DNA of 64,000 bases, from assembly GCA_013376995.1 (NCBI GenBank), contig JACAAZ010000001.1, positions 227,289-291,288 of the forward strand, written 5' to 3'. The position numbers and the translations under genes were made by a program. Of the stretch, positions 47,447 through 56,525 are shown in pieces; positions within the stretch are counted from its first letter, which is position 1; each line of letters opens with the position of its first letter. The DNA comes from Bacteroidota bacterium (GTDB taxonomy: Bacteria > Bacteroidota > Bacteroidia > Bacteroidales > UBA4417). The notes beneath the pieces were generated by a model. That model was given only the letters and a program-made list of their open reading frames with translations. It had not been told where the DNA came from and ran no database searches.

Positions 47447-48586
47447 CTACATTTGGATGTTTGCTACAATAGGGTAGTGATCCGAATAATTATTATGTAT
47501 GGTTCTGTAATTCAGAACTTTCATTGATTCATCAGCAAAAATGTAGTCAATCCGCAGAATAGGTAATAGTTGAGTATATGTTTGTCCTAAACCAGAACCT
47601 GCTTCCTTGAATGAATCATTATGAATCCTGGCTATTTGCCTGTAAACATAGGAGGCCGGAGTATCATTGAAATCAGCACAAAGCAATACCCGGTAAGGAG
47701 ATTCCTTAATGATTGAAACCAGTTCATCGGCCTGACCCGCTCTCTTTTTATAGGCATTCATCATTTTGCCAAGGATGGTAACGATTCCTTGCCTCAAATC
47801 ATTGCCTTTCCCGCTGTTATTGGTCAGTTCATTCACGAAAATGTAATCCTCTTTACCGAATTTAATTGATTCAAGATGGGTATTGATAACCCGGATAGTA
47901 TCTGTTGGCAATGCAATATCAGTAATGATGCAGAAATTCTGGTATGTATTGAGGAAGCTGATCTTTTGTCCCGAAACAATTGGGAATTTGCTAAACGTGG
48001 CTAGCCCGAAAGGAAGTTCCTTTTTCCCATTGTCAATATAGGCATCAAAGTAGTTTTTGAATTTGCAGGATTTCATAATGGTATCCGCATAATTGGAAGA
48101 TGTTTTCTTACCACTGTAATATTCCTGTAAGCAAAGAATATCAGCGGATTCTTCTTTAAACAACCCGAATATCTGTTCCCTTGATTTTGAGAATTCTTTA
48201 TTGTTCTTCCAATTGTAAAGGTCAAACAAGCGAACATTGTATGACATCACCTTGATGCTTTCTGTTGATGGCTTCTGATTGTTGCTGCCTCTCAGTTGAA
48301 TTAATGAGTTAAACTGGTTAAAGCCAAGCAAAATGGTGATGAGCGATAATAAAAAGTACTTCTTAAGAAATACTAACCAGAATAAAACAAAAAATAAGTT
48401 AATAGCCAGGAAAAGAGGGTAAGCGATTCCGGCAAAAGCTATGGGCCAGAAATATGTGGGGGAGATATAACAGGCAAGAAGAGAACAGGCTAGCAGGAAA
48501 GCAAAGACCAAATTGACAAGAAGCATCAATTTAGTAGGCAATGACACTTTTTGTTTGGAAGGCTTCTTTCTGATTCTTTTTGCCAT
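47447..48586 (-). CDS. membrane-anchored endonuclease/exonuclease/phosphatase (EEP) family protein
   Basis: A 379-residue protein with three hydrophobic segments in the first 100 residues and a C-terminal EEP (exonuclease III/DNase I-like) domain. Active-site motifs are visible: MSYNVRLFD, LCLQEY, INTHLES, ADFNDTPASYVYR and the final NNYSDHYPI, giving the usual Asn, Glu, His and Asp set. The substrate could be a nucleic acid or a phosphorylated lipid; it is not determined here. It lies next to two rhomboid genes and mutL, as in other Bacteroidota. Confidence 0.85.
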   Translation of the reverse strand: MAKRIRKKPSKQKVSLPTKLMLLVNLVFAFLLACSLLACYISPTYFWPIAFAGIAYPLFLAINLFFVLFWLVFLKKYFLLSLITILLGFNQFNSLIQLRGSNNQKPSTESIKVMSYNVRLFDLYNWKNNKEFSKSREQIFGLFKEESADILCLQEYYSGKKTSSNYADTIMKSCKFKNYFDAYIDNGKKELPFGLATFSKFPIVSGQKISFLNTYQNFCIITDIALPTDTIRVINTHLESIKFGKEDYIFVNELTNNSGKGNDLRQGIVTILGKMMNAYKKRAGQADELVSIIKESPYRVLLCADFNDTPASYVYRQIARIHNDSFKEAGSGLGQTYTQLLPILRIDYIFADESMKVLNYRTIHNNYSDHYPIVANIQM

Positions 48587-48594
48587 ACTGCCTT

Positions 48595-49506
48595 CTACTT
48601 ATTGCTGAATTTGAAAAGAAATTCTTTTTCTTCTTCCGTTAGGCTCTTGTAACCAGATTGAGCAATTTTATCAAGGATACTATCAATACGCTTCTGGTTT
48701 TGTGCCTTCCTCGAATTGTATTCCTCATCCGTCATTGGTTTCGGCGAAGAATATACTTTCTTCACCCTTGATCTCCTGAAAAAGGCAGGTATTTTAAAAG
48801 TTCCAAGCCAGCGGGAGAATGAGAATTTACCAGAACGTGAAGCAAGTATATACAGTAAACCGGCAAGCGCTCCTCCCAGGTGGGCAAAGTGCCCTCCTGC
48901 ATTATTTGACTTAAGCATCAAAATGTCAAGTCCGATGGTGATCAGGGCAATGTACTTGATCTTAACCGGCCCTATAAAAAGCAGGCTTATTATATAGTCA
49001 GGAACCATGACAGCAGTAGCAACAACTATTGCAAGCACTGATGCGGAAGCGCCAAGTGCCATTGCGTGGCCAAGACTGGCAGAGAATGCAGGAAAGAAAT
49101 TAAATGCAAGCATGAATGTGAAAGCACCAGCGATTCCCCCGATCAGGTAAACCTCGATCATTTTACGGTTCGAAAGAAATTGCAGGAATATTTTCCCGAA
49201 CCAATAAAACCATAACATATTGAAAAACAAATGCCAGAAATCAATATGAAGGAACATATAGGTAATAGTTGTCCATGGCTTTAAGAACCATTGATCTATA
49301 CCTGCTGGAACCGCAAACCATTGCTGGATTCTGAATAACCATAATTCTTCCAGAGGATGGTCGGCTGTCTGAAATAAATAGGCAATCACACCAACCAGGT
49401 TGATAACCAACCAAACTGCAATATTGATAACAATTAGCCTGGAAAGAGCAGATTTTTCCCTGATGAACCTACCTATCCGATCTGCTATTGGCTGAGATTG
49501 AAACAT
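48595..49506 (-). CDS. rhomboid family intramembrane serine protease (C-terminal of pair)
   Basis: A 303-residue polytopic protease with about six membrane helices. The catalytic serine lies in GASASVLAI, and the histidine in GHFAHLGGALAGLLY. A cytoplasmic C-terminal tail of about 70 residues, rich in Lys and Glu, follows the last helix. It cleaves transmembrane substrates in the lipid bilayer. The second of two adjacent rhomboid genes, it lies downstream of the other with a gap of 39 bp. Unlike the other, its loop is GASA rather than GASG. Confidence 0.92.
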   Translation of the reverse strand: MFQSQPIADRIGRFIREKSALSRLIVINIAVWLVINLVGVIAYLFQTADHPLEELWLFRIQQWFAVPAGIDQWFLKPWTTITYMFLHIDFWHLFFNMLWFYWFGKIFLQFLSNRKMIEVYLIGGIAGAFTFMLAFNFFPAFSASLGHAMALGASASVLAIVVATAVMVPDYIISLLFIGPVKIKYIALITIGLDILMLKSNNAGGHFAHLGGALAGLLYILASRSGKFSFSRWLGTFKIPAFFRRSRVKKVYSSPKPMTDEEYNSRKAQNQKRIDSILDKIAQSGYKSLTEEEKEFLFKFSNK

Positions 49507-49545
49507 AGTTATAGAATTTCTACATTAATGCTGCAAATGAGAGCA

Positions 49546-50418
49546 TCATTCCCAGTAATTTTTTCTTCTTCGTTTATCTTTTTGGCTCCAGTAAATTATC
49601 AGGAAGAAGCCAAATGCCATCCCTCCAAGGTGAGCAAAATGAGCCACATTGCCTCCAGTATCCATGAAACCTGAAACGAGCTCAATCAGTCCGAATACAA
49701 TTACGAACCATTTGGCTTTTATAGGTATAAAAAAGTAAAGGTAGATCAGGGAGTTGGGGAATAACATCCCAAATGCCAGTAACAGCCCGAAAATTGCTCC
49801 GGATGCACCAATAACGACGGGTATATTAAGGAAATGATCCCTGTATTCAGTAACAAATGTGAGGGCAACCTGCAACGCCTGCGCATTCGTAGGATCTTCC
49901 CGGAGAGTTTGATAACTGCTTTCGAATTGTCCGAAAAATGTAAATAATTCGCCTGAACTATCGTTTATCACAAATTTATGATTTGAGACAAAATGCTGTA
50001 GATTAGCAAAATCAGGGTTATTAATGAAAGTATCCATTAAGTTCAGGACAGGATTTATCTGAAGATAAAAAACGAGGTAATGTGTTAAAGCTGCCCCGAT
50101 TCCAGTGATAAAATAGAACAAAATGAACCTTTTCGGGCCCCATACATTTTCCAATACGCTTCCAAACATCCATAATGCAAACATATTGAAGAAGATATGC
50201 GAGAACCCACCATGCATGAACATATAGGTGATGAACTGGTAAGGCTCGAATTTTGAGGAGGCAAAATACCGCAGGCCCAGTATTTCAGTGAGATCAATAT
50301 GAGTCGCACTGCCTAGTCCGATGGTAGCCAGAAAAAATAAGATATTGATAATGATGATGTTTTTGACAACCGGGGGGAGAACCCTGAAACCAGTTGGACT
50401 ATATTGATCTAGAGCCAT
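49546..50418 (-). CDS. rhomboid family intramembrane serine protease (N-terminal of pair)
   Basis: A 290-residue rhomboid with the GASGAIFGLLLAFG serine motif and HFAHLGGMAFGF histidine motif. A long polar insertion of about 90 residues (roughly 115-200) separates the early helices from the catalytic serine. It lies 14 bp downstream of mutL. The pair of rhomboids with mutL appears often in Bacteroidota; substrates are unknown. Confidence 0.92.
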   Translation of the reverse strand: MALDQYSPTGFRVLPPVVKNIIIINILFFLATIGLGSATHIDLTEILGLRYFASSKFEPYQFITYMFMHGGFSHIFFNMFALWMFGSVLENVWGPKRFILFYFITGIGAALTHYLVFYLQINPVLNLMDTFINNPDFANLQHFVSNHKFVINDSSGELFTFFGQFESSYQTLREDPTNAQALQVALTFVTEYRDHFLNIPVVIGASGAIFGLLLAFGMLFPNSLIYLYFFIPIKAKWFVIVFGLIELVSGFMDTGGNVAHFAHLGGMAFGFFLIIYWSQKDKRRRKNYWE

Positions 50419-50432
50419 TTAGTTGAAGATAT

Positions 50433-52295
50433 TTAACGTAATAATTTTTCAATTTCTGCAGAGGTAAGTATTCGAAGAATCCTGCTTCCATCCGGGGCAA
50501 TATCAGGGACCTGGCAACTGAATAATTCATCAATTATTGCTTGCATTTCTTCATTTTGCAGCAACTTACCAACTTTTACTGCTATGTTATGAGCCAGAAG
50601 TCTGGCAACTTTTGCTTTCCTCTCGGAACCTAATTCAGTGCGGTTATTCTTGAAATCCTCCAACAAGCTATCTATCAGATCTGATACCTTGTCAATTGGC
50701 AAATCAGCAGGCAATGAATTAATAACGAATGACCCGCCGCCAAGTTCATTTATATCAAAACCAAGTGTTAACAGGTCCTCATTAATTTCACGAAGAATTT
50801 CGGCATCAATGGCTGAAAGCTTAATGGTATGAGGAAACAAGCTTCGCTGAGGGGCTGAAGCCTCCGAACCAAGCATCGCTCCAATCCTTTCGTACAATAT
50901 GCGCTCATGTGCCTTTTGTTGATCAACAAGCATGAGGCCAGATTTTACATTTACTGCAATATACCTGTTTTGAACCTGTATAAGCCGGGATGTTGAAATT
51001 GTCTCCTCAGGAATAATCTCAATCTTGTCATTTTCTATTTTATTCTCAACCTGTGAAAAAATAGAATGTTCAACAAAAGGCTGGATTCCTGTAGTTGAAG
51101 CGTTTACAACATCATACATCTTTTCCCACTGATCCCGGTTAGCCTTGATACCATCTCCAGGCCTGCTTAAAGAGGCTGGTTTTGATGGACGATTAAATGG
51201 ATTGTAATCGGGATTCAGGGTTATTGTTGGTGGCTTTGGTTCGTATCCTTTTGGAATGTTAAAATCAAAACTTTGTTCTGTTTCAAAATCCAGGGTAGGA
51301 CTGAGACTAAACATTCCCAATGCATGTTTCACGGCTGATCTAAGGGAACCATACATGAGTTGTCCATGCTGAAAATTAACTTCCGTTTTTGTAGGATGGA
51401 TATTTACATCAATAGAAGAAGGGTCAACTTCTATAAACAGGAAATAGGTAGGATAAGCTGCTTCAGGTATCAATTCTTCAAATGCCTGTTCTACAGCGTG
51501 ATGCAGGTAAGGGTGGCGTATAAACCTGCCATTGGCAAAAAAGTACTGTTCCCCCCGGGTTTTCCTGGCGGTTTCAGGTTTTCCAATAAAGCCATAGATA
51601 GTGACCTGTTCTGTTTTCATTTCAACGGGCAATAATTTCTCGTTGATCTGGTTTCCGAATACATGTACTATTCTTTGCTTCAATCCAACCTTAGTAAGTT
51701 GAAAAACAGGCTTGTCATTGTGATGCAATGAGAATTCAATATCTGGATGAACAAGGCTTACGCGCTGAAATTCTTCAAGAATTTGGCGAAATTCTACAGT
51801 ATCTGATTTGAGGAAATTCCTACGGGCAGGAACATTAAAGAATAGGTTCTTAACTAGTATTGAAGTTCCAATTGCACAGGATACTTCTTCCTGGCTTTTA
51901 ACACGGGAGCCTTCAATGTTGATGCAAGTGCCTATTTCATCACCTTGTTTCCGGGTTTTTAATTCAACCTGAGCAACTGCAGCGACTGAAGCCAGAGCTT
52001 CTCCACGGAAACCAAGAGTCCGGATTGAGAAGAGATCATTTGCATCACGTATCTTTGAAGTAGCATGTCTCTCAAAACTCATCCTGGCGTCGGTTTCCGA
52101 CATGCCAGAACCATTGTCAACAACCTGGATCAGCGTGCGCCCGGCATCCTTAATTATAAGCCTGATATTAGTTGATCCGGCGTCAATTGCATTCTCCATA
52201 AGTTCCTTAACAGCAGAGGCAGGACGCTGAATAACTTCACCGGCAGCAATTTGGTTTGCAACTGAATCAGGAAGTAACCGGATAAAATCAGGCAT
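50433..52295 (-). CDS. mutL: DNA mismatch repair protein MutL
   Basis: A 620-residue MutL, which couples mismatch recognition by MutS to strand removal. The GHKL ATPase domain is complete: NAIDAGST, DNGSGM, RHATSKI and LGFRGEALASVA. The C-terminal domain contains the endonuclease-type motif, but it reads DQQKAHERILYE (from D458) where the nuclease form usually has DQHxxxE. Thus the His is replaced by Gln, so endonuclease activity is in doubt. It starts a run of genes ending with the rhomboids and the EEP protein. Confidence 0.97.
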   Translation of the reverse strand: MPDFIRLLPDSVANQIAAGEVIQRPASAVKELMENAIDAGSTNIRLIIKDAGRTLIQVVDNGSGMSETDARMSFERHATSKIRDANDLFSIRTLGFRGEALASVAAVAQVELKTRKQGDEIGTCINIEGSRVKSQEEVSCAIGTSILVKNLFFNVPARRNFLKSDTVEFRQILEEFQRVSLVHPDIEFSLHHNDKPVFQLTKVGLKQRIVHVFGNQINEKLLPVEMKTEQVTIYGFIGKPETARKTRGEQYFFANGRFIRHPYLHHAVEQAFEELIPEAAYPTYFLFIEVDPSSIDVNIHPTKTEVNFQHGQLMYGSLRSAVKHALGMFSLSPTLDFETEQSFDFNIPKGYEPKPPTITLNPDYNPFNRPSKPASLSRPGDGIKANRDQWEKMYDVVNASTTGIQPFVEHSIFSQVENKIENDKIEIIPEETISTSRLIQVQNRYIAVNVKSGLMLVDQQKAHERILYERIGAMLGSEASAPQRSLFPHTIKLSAIDAEILREINEDLLTLGFDINELGGGSFVINSLPADLPIDKVSDLIDSLLEDFKNNRTELGSERKAKVARLLAHNIAVKVGKLLQNEEMQAIIDELFSCQVPDIAPDGSRILRILTSAEIEKLLR

Positions 52296-52527
52296 TCGTT
52301 AAGTACAGTTTAAGTAAGTTGTATTCAGATTAGTAAATCGGGAAATCAAAAATTTAAACTAATTCCAATTGTAAATATGGCTATAAATTAAATGAGATCT
52401 TTTTTATTATATTGATATGGAGCCAATTACAACCTTTCAAACAGGAATTGTCAAGATTTTACAAGCTTTCCCTTGCCATTTGGAATAATGTTCCATATTC
52501 CGGAGTAAAGGTACCTCAAAATTATTT

Positions 52528-52535
52528 TACTTTTG
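52528..52535 (+). promoter_or_regulatory. candidate -7 box of the GroES-like gene
   Basis: TACTTTTG matches TAnnTTTG about 53 bp upstream of the GTG start. The rest of the gap after mutL (52296-52527) is AT-rich with no gene seen. Confidence 0.35.
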
Positions 52536-52587
52536 CATTAGCCCTAAGGCTTATGTTCAATTATCACATCCATTTGGCAAACAAATC

Positions 52588-52968
52588 GTGAATAAAAGAA
52601 AAGGTTTGGAAAAATTGATTGTTGTCGGCGACAGGGTGCTGATTCAACCCCGGACTGTTTCCAATAAAACTAAGACAGGTCTCCTTTTGCCACCGGGTTA
52701 CAATGAAAAAGAAGATATCCAATCCGGCTTTGTAATAAAGGTTGGCCCGGGTTATCCTATTCCTCATCCTCCAGATGATGATGAACCCTGGAAAACTTCT
52801 GACGGGTCTGTTAATCAGAGGTATATTCCTTTGCAGCCGAAAGTTGGGGATATAGCTATTTACCTTGCTAAGGGTGCAATAGAAATAATGTATGACAATG
52901 AAAAATACTATGTTGTGCCACAGTATTCCATTCTATTGCTAGAAAGGGATGACACTCTTTTTGAATAA
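52588..52968 (+). CDS. GroES-like co-chaperone family protein (orphan)
   Basis: A 126-residue protein with a Cpn10/GroES fold: VVGDRVLIQPRTVSNKTKTGLLLPP at the start and VGDIAIYLAKGAIEI then YYVVPQYSILLLERDD at the end. It differs from true GroES in an inserted proline- and acid-rich loop (YPIPHPPDDDEPWKTSDG) and is not linked to groEL. It is a common stand-alone Bacteroidota protein; its partner is unknown. The start is a GTG. Confidence 0.85.
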   Translation: MNKRKGLEKLIVVGDRVLIQPRTVSNKTKTGLLLPPGYNEKEDIQSGFVIKVGPGYPIPHPPDDDEPWKTSDGSVNQRYIPLQPKVGDIAIYLAKGAIEIMYDNEKYYVVPQYSILLLERDDTLFE

Positions 52969-52980
52969 CGAATAGATATA

Positions 52981-53016
52981 AAAAAAACTCCTGCCAAATG
53001 ACAGGAGTTTTTTTTA
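52981..53016. terminator. bidirectional intrinsic terminator
   Basis: The 8-bp stem AACTCCTG/CAGGAGTT lies between two convergent genes, with an A run before it and eight T residues after it, so it can terminate both the GroES-like gene (+) and the DUF6580 gene (-). Confidence 0.88.
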
Positions 53017-53031
53017 CGGGTGTAAATATTA

Positions 53032-53553
53032 TTAGGCGAAAATCCTACTCTTTTTTGTTACCATGTAAAACGCCCCAAAGAAAACTCCGTTGAAAAACAG
53101 ATCACCCAGGATACCATTCAGGAAAAATGGAAGTCCGGCAATATAGGCCTGCATCAACCCTGTAATCCCGGTAGAATATGGTACCATTCCGGTTGCCCAG
53201 GAAGCCATATTCGTTATCAGATAAAATACAAGAGATGACATTAAGGAGGCCGTTACTACGTTAACCATGGATACTTTGCTCTTTAGTATGAACCCAAAAG
53301 AAACAATCAGTAAAAAGCTGGCATAAACAGGGATCATCACATTGTGAAAACCAATGATGACATCGCTGAGAAGCATTGCCAGGACAGGAATCAAAAAGGC
53401 AAGTTCTTTTCTTTTCAGGTAAGTTCCACCAAATAAGGCAATAGATGCAATTGGTGTAAAATTTGGCCAATGAGGTATTAATCTAAGCATTGCACCGGCA
53501 AAAATTATACTCAGAATAAGGTAGAACTTGGGTGAGAGAATTGATTTATTCAT
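53032..53553 (-). CDS. DUF6580 family membrane protein
   Basis: A 173-residue protein with about five membrane helices. The pattern RLIPHWPNFTPIASIALFGGTYL near the N-terminus and LPFFLNGILGDLFFNGVFFG near the C-terminus matches the DUF6580 family, whose function is unknown. It may be a small transporter-like (ECF S-component-like) protein, but this is only inferred from its size and helix pattern. It is convergent with the GroES-like gene. Confidence 0.8.
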   Translation of the reverse strand: MNKSILSPKFYLILSIIFAGAMLRLIPHWPNFTPIASIALFGGTYLKRKELAFLIPVLAMLLSDVIIGFHNVMIPVYASFLLIVSFGFILKSKVSMVNVVTASLMSSLVFYLITNMASWATGMVPYSTGITGLMQAYIAGLPFFLNGILGDLFFNGVFFGAFYMVTKKSRIFA

Positions 53554-53752
53554 GATCCCTTGAGTTACAGTTTTAACAACAGCAAAAGTATAAAAATACA
53601 GCCATGTTTATTCGTGAACGATGCTTTTATTCTAACAACAATATGTTGAATTTGTTAATAAATGAAAATAATAGTTATTTGAAACATATTACCCTCTTGA
53701 TTTGGACATACAAACCATCAAATTGATATTTTTACCATTCATAATAACCAGT

Positions 53753-55408
53753 ATGCCTAATTCAAAAAGATCGACATTCATATTCAAATTATTGATAATC
53801 ATAGAGTTATTTATGATAATTCCATCTGTCTTTGGTCAAAAGAAAAATGTTGACCTCATTATATCAGATGCCATGATATATACCTTGGATGCTGCTGATT
53901 CAAAAGCTCAGTGCCTTGCAGTAGATCATGGCAGTATCCTTGACCTGGGAAGCCAGAAGGAAATAATGGAAGAGTATTCTTCTGATAAAGTCATCAATGT
54001 TAATGGAGCTTTTGTATATCCTGGTTTCATTGATGCTCATTCTCATTTTACAGGCCTTGCCCAATTCCTTCGTTATGCTGATCTCAATGCAGCTGAATCT
54101 TTTGACGAGGTAATATCAATTCTAGAAGATTATCATAAGAGTTATCCCGGAAGGTGGATCTTGGGTAGGGGATGGGATCAGAATAAATGGAAAAATAAAG
54201 AATTCCCTGTAAATAATCTGCTTGACAGTCTTTTCCCTGGTATTCCGGTGGTGCTTACAAGGGTTGATGGCCATGCTGTTCTTGCCAATAGTACAGCTAT
54301 TTCTAAGGCTGGTATTACTCCGCCTTATACTAAAGGTGAGGTGATATTGAGTAAAGGGATAGCGACAGGAGTTTTCCTGGAACGAACCGCCGACAGGATT
54401 AAGGAATCCATTCCTTTGCCATCCTCAGAAGAAATAAAAATCCTGCTTCTTAAAGCTGCGGCATTGTGCCAGCAGGCTGGGCTAACTGGGGTAAATGACG
54501 CTGGTATTGATAAGCCAATGATCCTTTTTCTCGATTCTTTACAGAAATCAGGAAGTTTGAAGATCAGAATAGATGCCATGATCAATCCTACAAATGAGAA
54601 TATGGACTATTTCATGGGAGGTAAATTTCAATCTTCTGATTGGCTTAGGGTTGGATCTGTAAAAATTTATGCGGATGGCGCACTTGGATCAAGGGGGGCA
54701 TGCCTGTTGCAACCCTATTCTGATGAGCCGGAATCAAACGGTATTATAGTCACAGGTAAGGACGAAATGAGATCTATTTGTAATCGAGCCTTCATGTCAG
54801 GGTTCCAGGTCAATACGCATGCGATTGGAGATTCAGCTGTGAGGCTGGTTTTGAATACCTATGGTGAATTTCTGAAAGGAAAAAATGACCGGCGCTGGCG
54901 TATTGAGCATTCCCAGGTTGTGGACGAAAATGATTTTGATCTTTTCGGCAAATATTCAGTAATACCTTCTATACAGTCTACTCATGCAACATCCGATATG
55001 GCATGGGCAGTCCTCCGACTTGGAAAGAAAAGATTAATCAATGCTTATTCTTACCATAGGCTGATGGATGAAAATGGATGGATACCTAATGGAACGGATT
55101 TTCCGGTTGAAAATATCAGCCCCTTGCTTACTTACTATGCAGCTGTGGGCCGGATGGATTTGCAAGGTAACCCCGAAGGAGGGTTTCAGCCGGAAAATGC
55201 ACTCTCCAGATCTGACGCACTTAAAAGCATTACCATTTGGGCCGCAAAAGCTGCCTTCCTTGAAAATTCAAGAGGAAGCCTTGAAAAAGGAAAACTCGCT
55301 GACTTGGTAATCCTTGATAAGGACCTCCTTCAGGTCCCTGTTTCCGATATTCCGAAAGTAAAGGTTATAATGACTATCATTAATGGTGAAGTAGTTTATC
55401 AGAAATAG
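53753..55408 (+). CDS. secreted amidohydrolase (YtcJ-like, amidohydrolase family 3)
   Basis: A metal-dependent hydrolase of about 551 residues. A signal peptide covers residues 7-28 (ending VFGQ) when the ATG at 53753 is used; an upstream TTG would place 17 extra residues before it. The zinc motif FIDAHSHFTG, GRGWDQNKW, the mid-domain HAIGDSAVR and the late DFPVENISPLLTYY region are typical of the YtcJ branch of the amidohydrolase superfamily. Substrate is unknown; related enzymes act on amides or imides. It converges on the NUDIX gene, with only 7 bp between stop codons. Confidence 0.85.
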   Translation: MPNSKRSTFIFKLLIIIELFMIIPSVFGQKKNVDLIISDAMIYTLDAADSKAQCLAVDHGSILDLGSQKEIMEEYSSDKVINVNGAFVYPGFIDAHSHFTGLAQFLRYADLNAAESFDEVISILEDYHKSYPGRWILGRGWDQNKWKNKEFPVNNLLDSLFPGIPVVLTRVDGHAVLANSTAISKAGITPPYTKGEVILSKGIATGVFLERTADRIKESIPLPSSEEIKILLLKAAALCQQAGLTGVNDAGIDKPMILFLDSLQKSGSLKIRIDAMINPTNENMDYFMGGKFQSSDWLRVGSVKIYADGALGSRGACLLQPYSDEPESNGIIVTGKDEMRSICNRAFMSGFQVNTHAIGDSAVRLVLNTYGEFLKGKNDRRWRIEHSQVVDENDFDLFGKYSVIPSIQSTHATSDMAWAVLRLGKKRLINAYSYHRLMDENGWIPNGTDFPVENISPLLTYYAAVGRMDLQGNPEGGFQPENALSRSDALKSITIWAAKAAFLENSRGSLEKGKLADLVILDKDLLQVPVSDIPKVKVIMTIINGEVVYQK

Positions 55409-55415
55409 GTCATGT

Positions 55416-56066
55416 TCATCGGCTATATTCAGCAAATGAGCTGATAATATCAATAAATTCACTGAAGATCATCGCTGTCGCTCCCCAAATAAACCTTTTC
55501 TCAAATTGATATCCGGGAGCTTCCAAGGAAAAACCGTTTTCAAAATGCAGCATTTTATGAGTGATAGCTCCCGGCTTTAAGAATTCCTCGATATCCAATT
55601 CAATAACGGCTTGAACTTCACCTGGTTCAGGTGTAAAGGTGGGTCTGGATGAAGTATAACCAACATAAGGAAACACTACATAATTGCTTCTGTTAATATA
55701 AAGCGCAGAGAGCGGGCCAAGAAGAGTTACCCTTGATTCATCAACACCAATTTCCTCTCTTGTTTCCCTGAGTGCAGTTACTGAATGATCGGCATCAGCA
55801 ACTTCCTTTCTTCCTCCGGGCAGGCTGATCTGTCCTGAATGCACTCCATCGTACTCAGTTCGAAGGATCACACATGTTTGTATCTTATCTTCAAATGGAA
55901 AAAGCAGGATCAATACGCTGCTCTCAATAGCGTCATTCGGCACATCTTGTTGTAATTCATCAATCCTGTGAACAGGAGCTAATTTCAACTGAGACTGCAA
56001 TCCAGGCAAAGGTTTTAACAAAGCACTCTTAAGATTAACAATAAATTCATCAAACTTTCGATACAT
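55416..56066 (-). CDS. NUDIX hydrolase, CoA pyrophosphatase-type
   Basis: A 216-residue NUDIX protein. The box reads GGRKEVADADHSVTALRETR followed by EEIGV, and the LPGG plus TALRE-EEIG signature is that of the CoA diphosphatase (YeaB/NudL) branch. It would hydrolyse CoA or related nucleotide diphosphates. The family also has a UPF0035-type motif upstream of the NUDIX box, here partly visible (LLFPFEDKIQTCVILRT). Catalytic glutamates are intact. Substrate preference is inferred from motif only. Confidence 0.85.
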   Translation of the reverse strand: MYRKFDEFIVNLKSALLKPLPGLQSQLKLAPVHRIDELQQDVPNDAIESSVLILLFPFEDKIQTCVILRTEYDGVHSGQISLPGGRKEVADADHSVTALRETREEIGVDESRVTLLGPLSALYINRSNYVVFPYVGYTSSRPTFTPEPGEVQAVIELDIEEFLKPGAITHKMLHFENGFSLEAPGYQFEKRFIWGATAMIFSEFIDIISSFAEYSR

Positions 56067-56203
56067 ACTTATAGCAACTTAATTGTCTTGTCCAGTTGAA
56101 TGCAAATTCATAACAGTTATTAATATGGTACTTAAAAGTAAACAAAAATCGGGTGTTTAGGTTTTACCAAAGGTTGCCGGACACCAAATTCGCAGGAAAT
56201 GGT

Positions 56204-56211
56204 TAAATTTG
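56204..56211 (+). promoter_or_regulatory. candidate -7 box of clpS
   Basis: TAAATTTG matches TAnnTTTG about 23 bp before the clpS ATG. A canonical -33 element is not seen. Confidence 0.35.
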
Positions 56212-56233
56212 CATCATCCAGTGAAAATCGTTT

Positions 56234-56506
56234 ATGGTAAAGGAGAATCCCCGAATTATTGATGAACCTGTTGAGCTTGATGACTCTGGTAAGGTCCTGG
56301 TTCTTCACAATGATGACCACAACACGTTTGATTATGTTATTGAATCGCTGATCGAAGTTTGCGGGCACGAATTTGAACAAGCTGAGCAATGTGCCCTCAC
56401 AACTCATACCAAAGGGAAATGCGATATTAAAAAAGGCGAACTTTCCATCCTTAAATCCCTGCACAATGAAATGGGCAGAAGAGGATTAACAACATCTATT
56501 GACTAA
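56234..56506 (+). CDS. clpS: ATP-dependent Clp protease adaptor ClpS
   Basis: A 90-residue N-end-rule adaptor that delivers substrates to ClpAP. The conserved LHNDDHNTFDYVIESL (substrate-binding pocket) and TTHTKGKCDIKKGEL (usual: H-x-x-G) motifs are present. ClpA is not encoded nearby. It precedes the M48 lipoprotein gene by about 20 bp on the same strand and may be co-transcribed with it. Confidence 0.93.
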   Translation: MVKENPRIIDEPVELDDSGKVLVLHNDDHNTFDYVIESLIEVCGHEFEQAEQCALTTHTKGKCDIKKGELSILKSLHNEMGRRGLTTSID

Positions 56507-56525
56507 AGAAACAATACAGACTTTT

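Noticed and set aside
56132-56464. A 110-codon minus-strand frame across clpS
   Set aside because: It is the antisense of clpS, which has clear family motifs.
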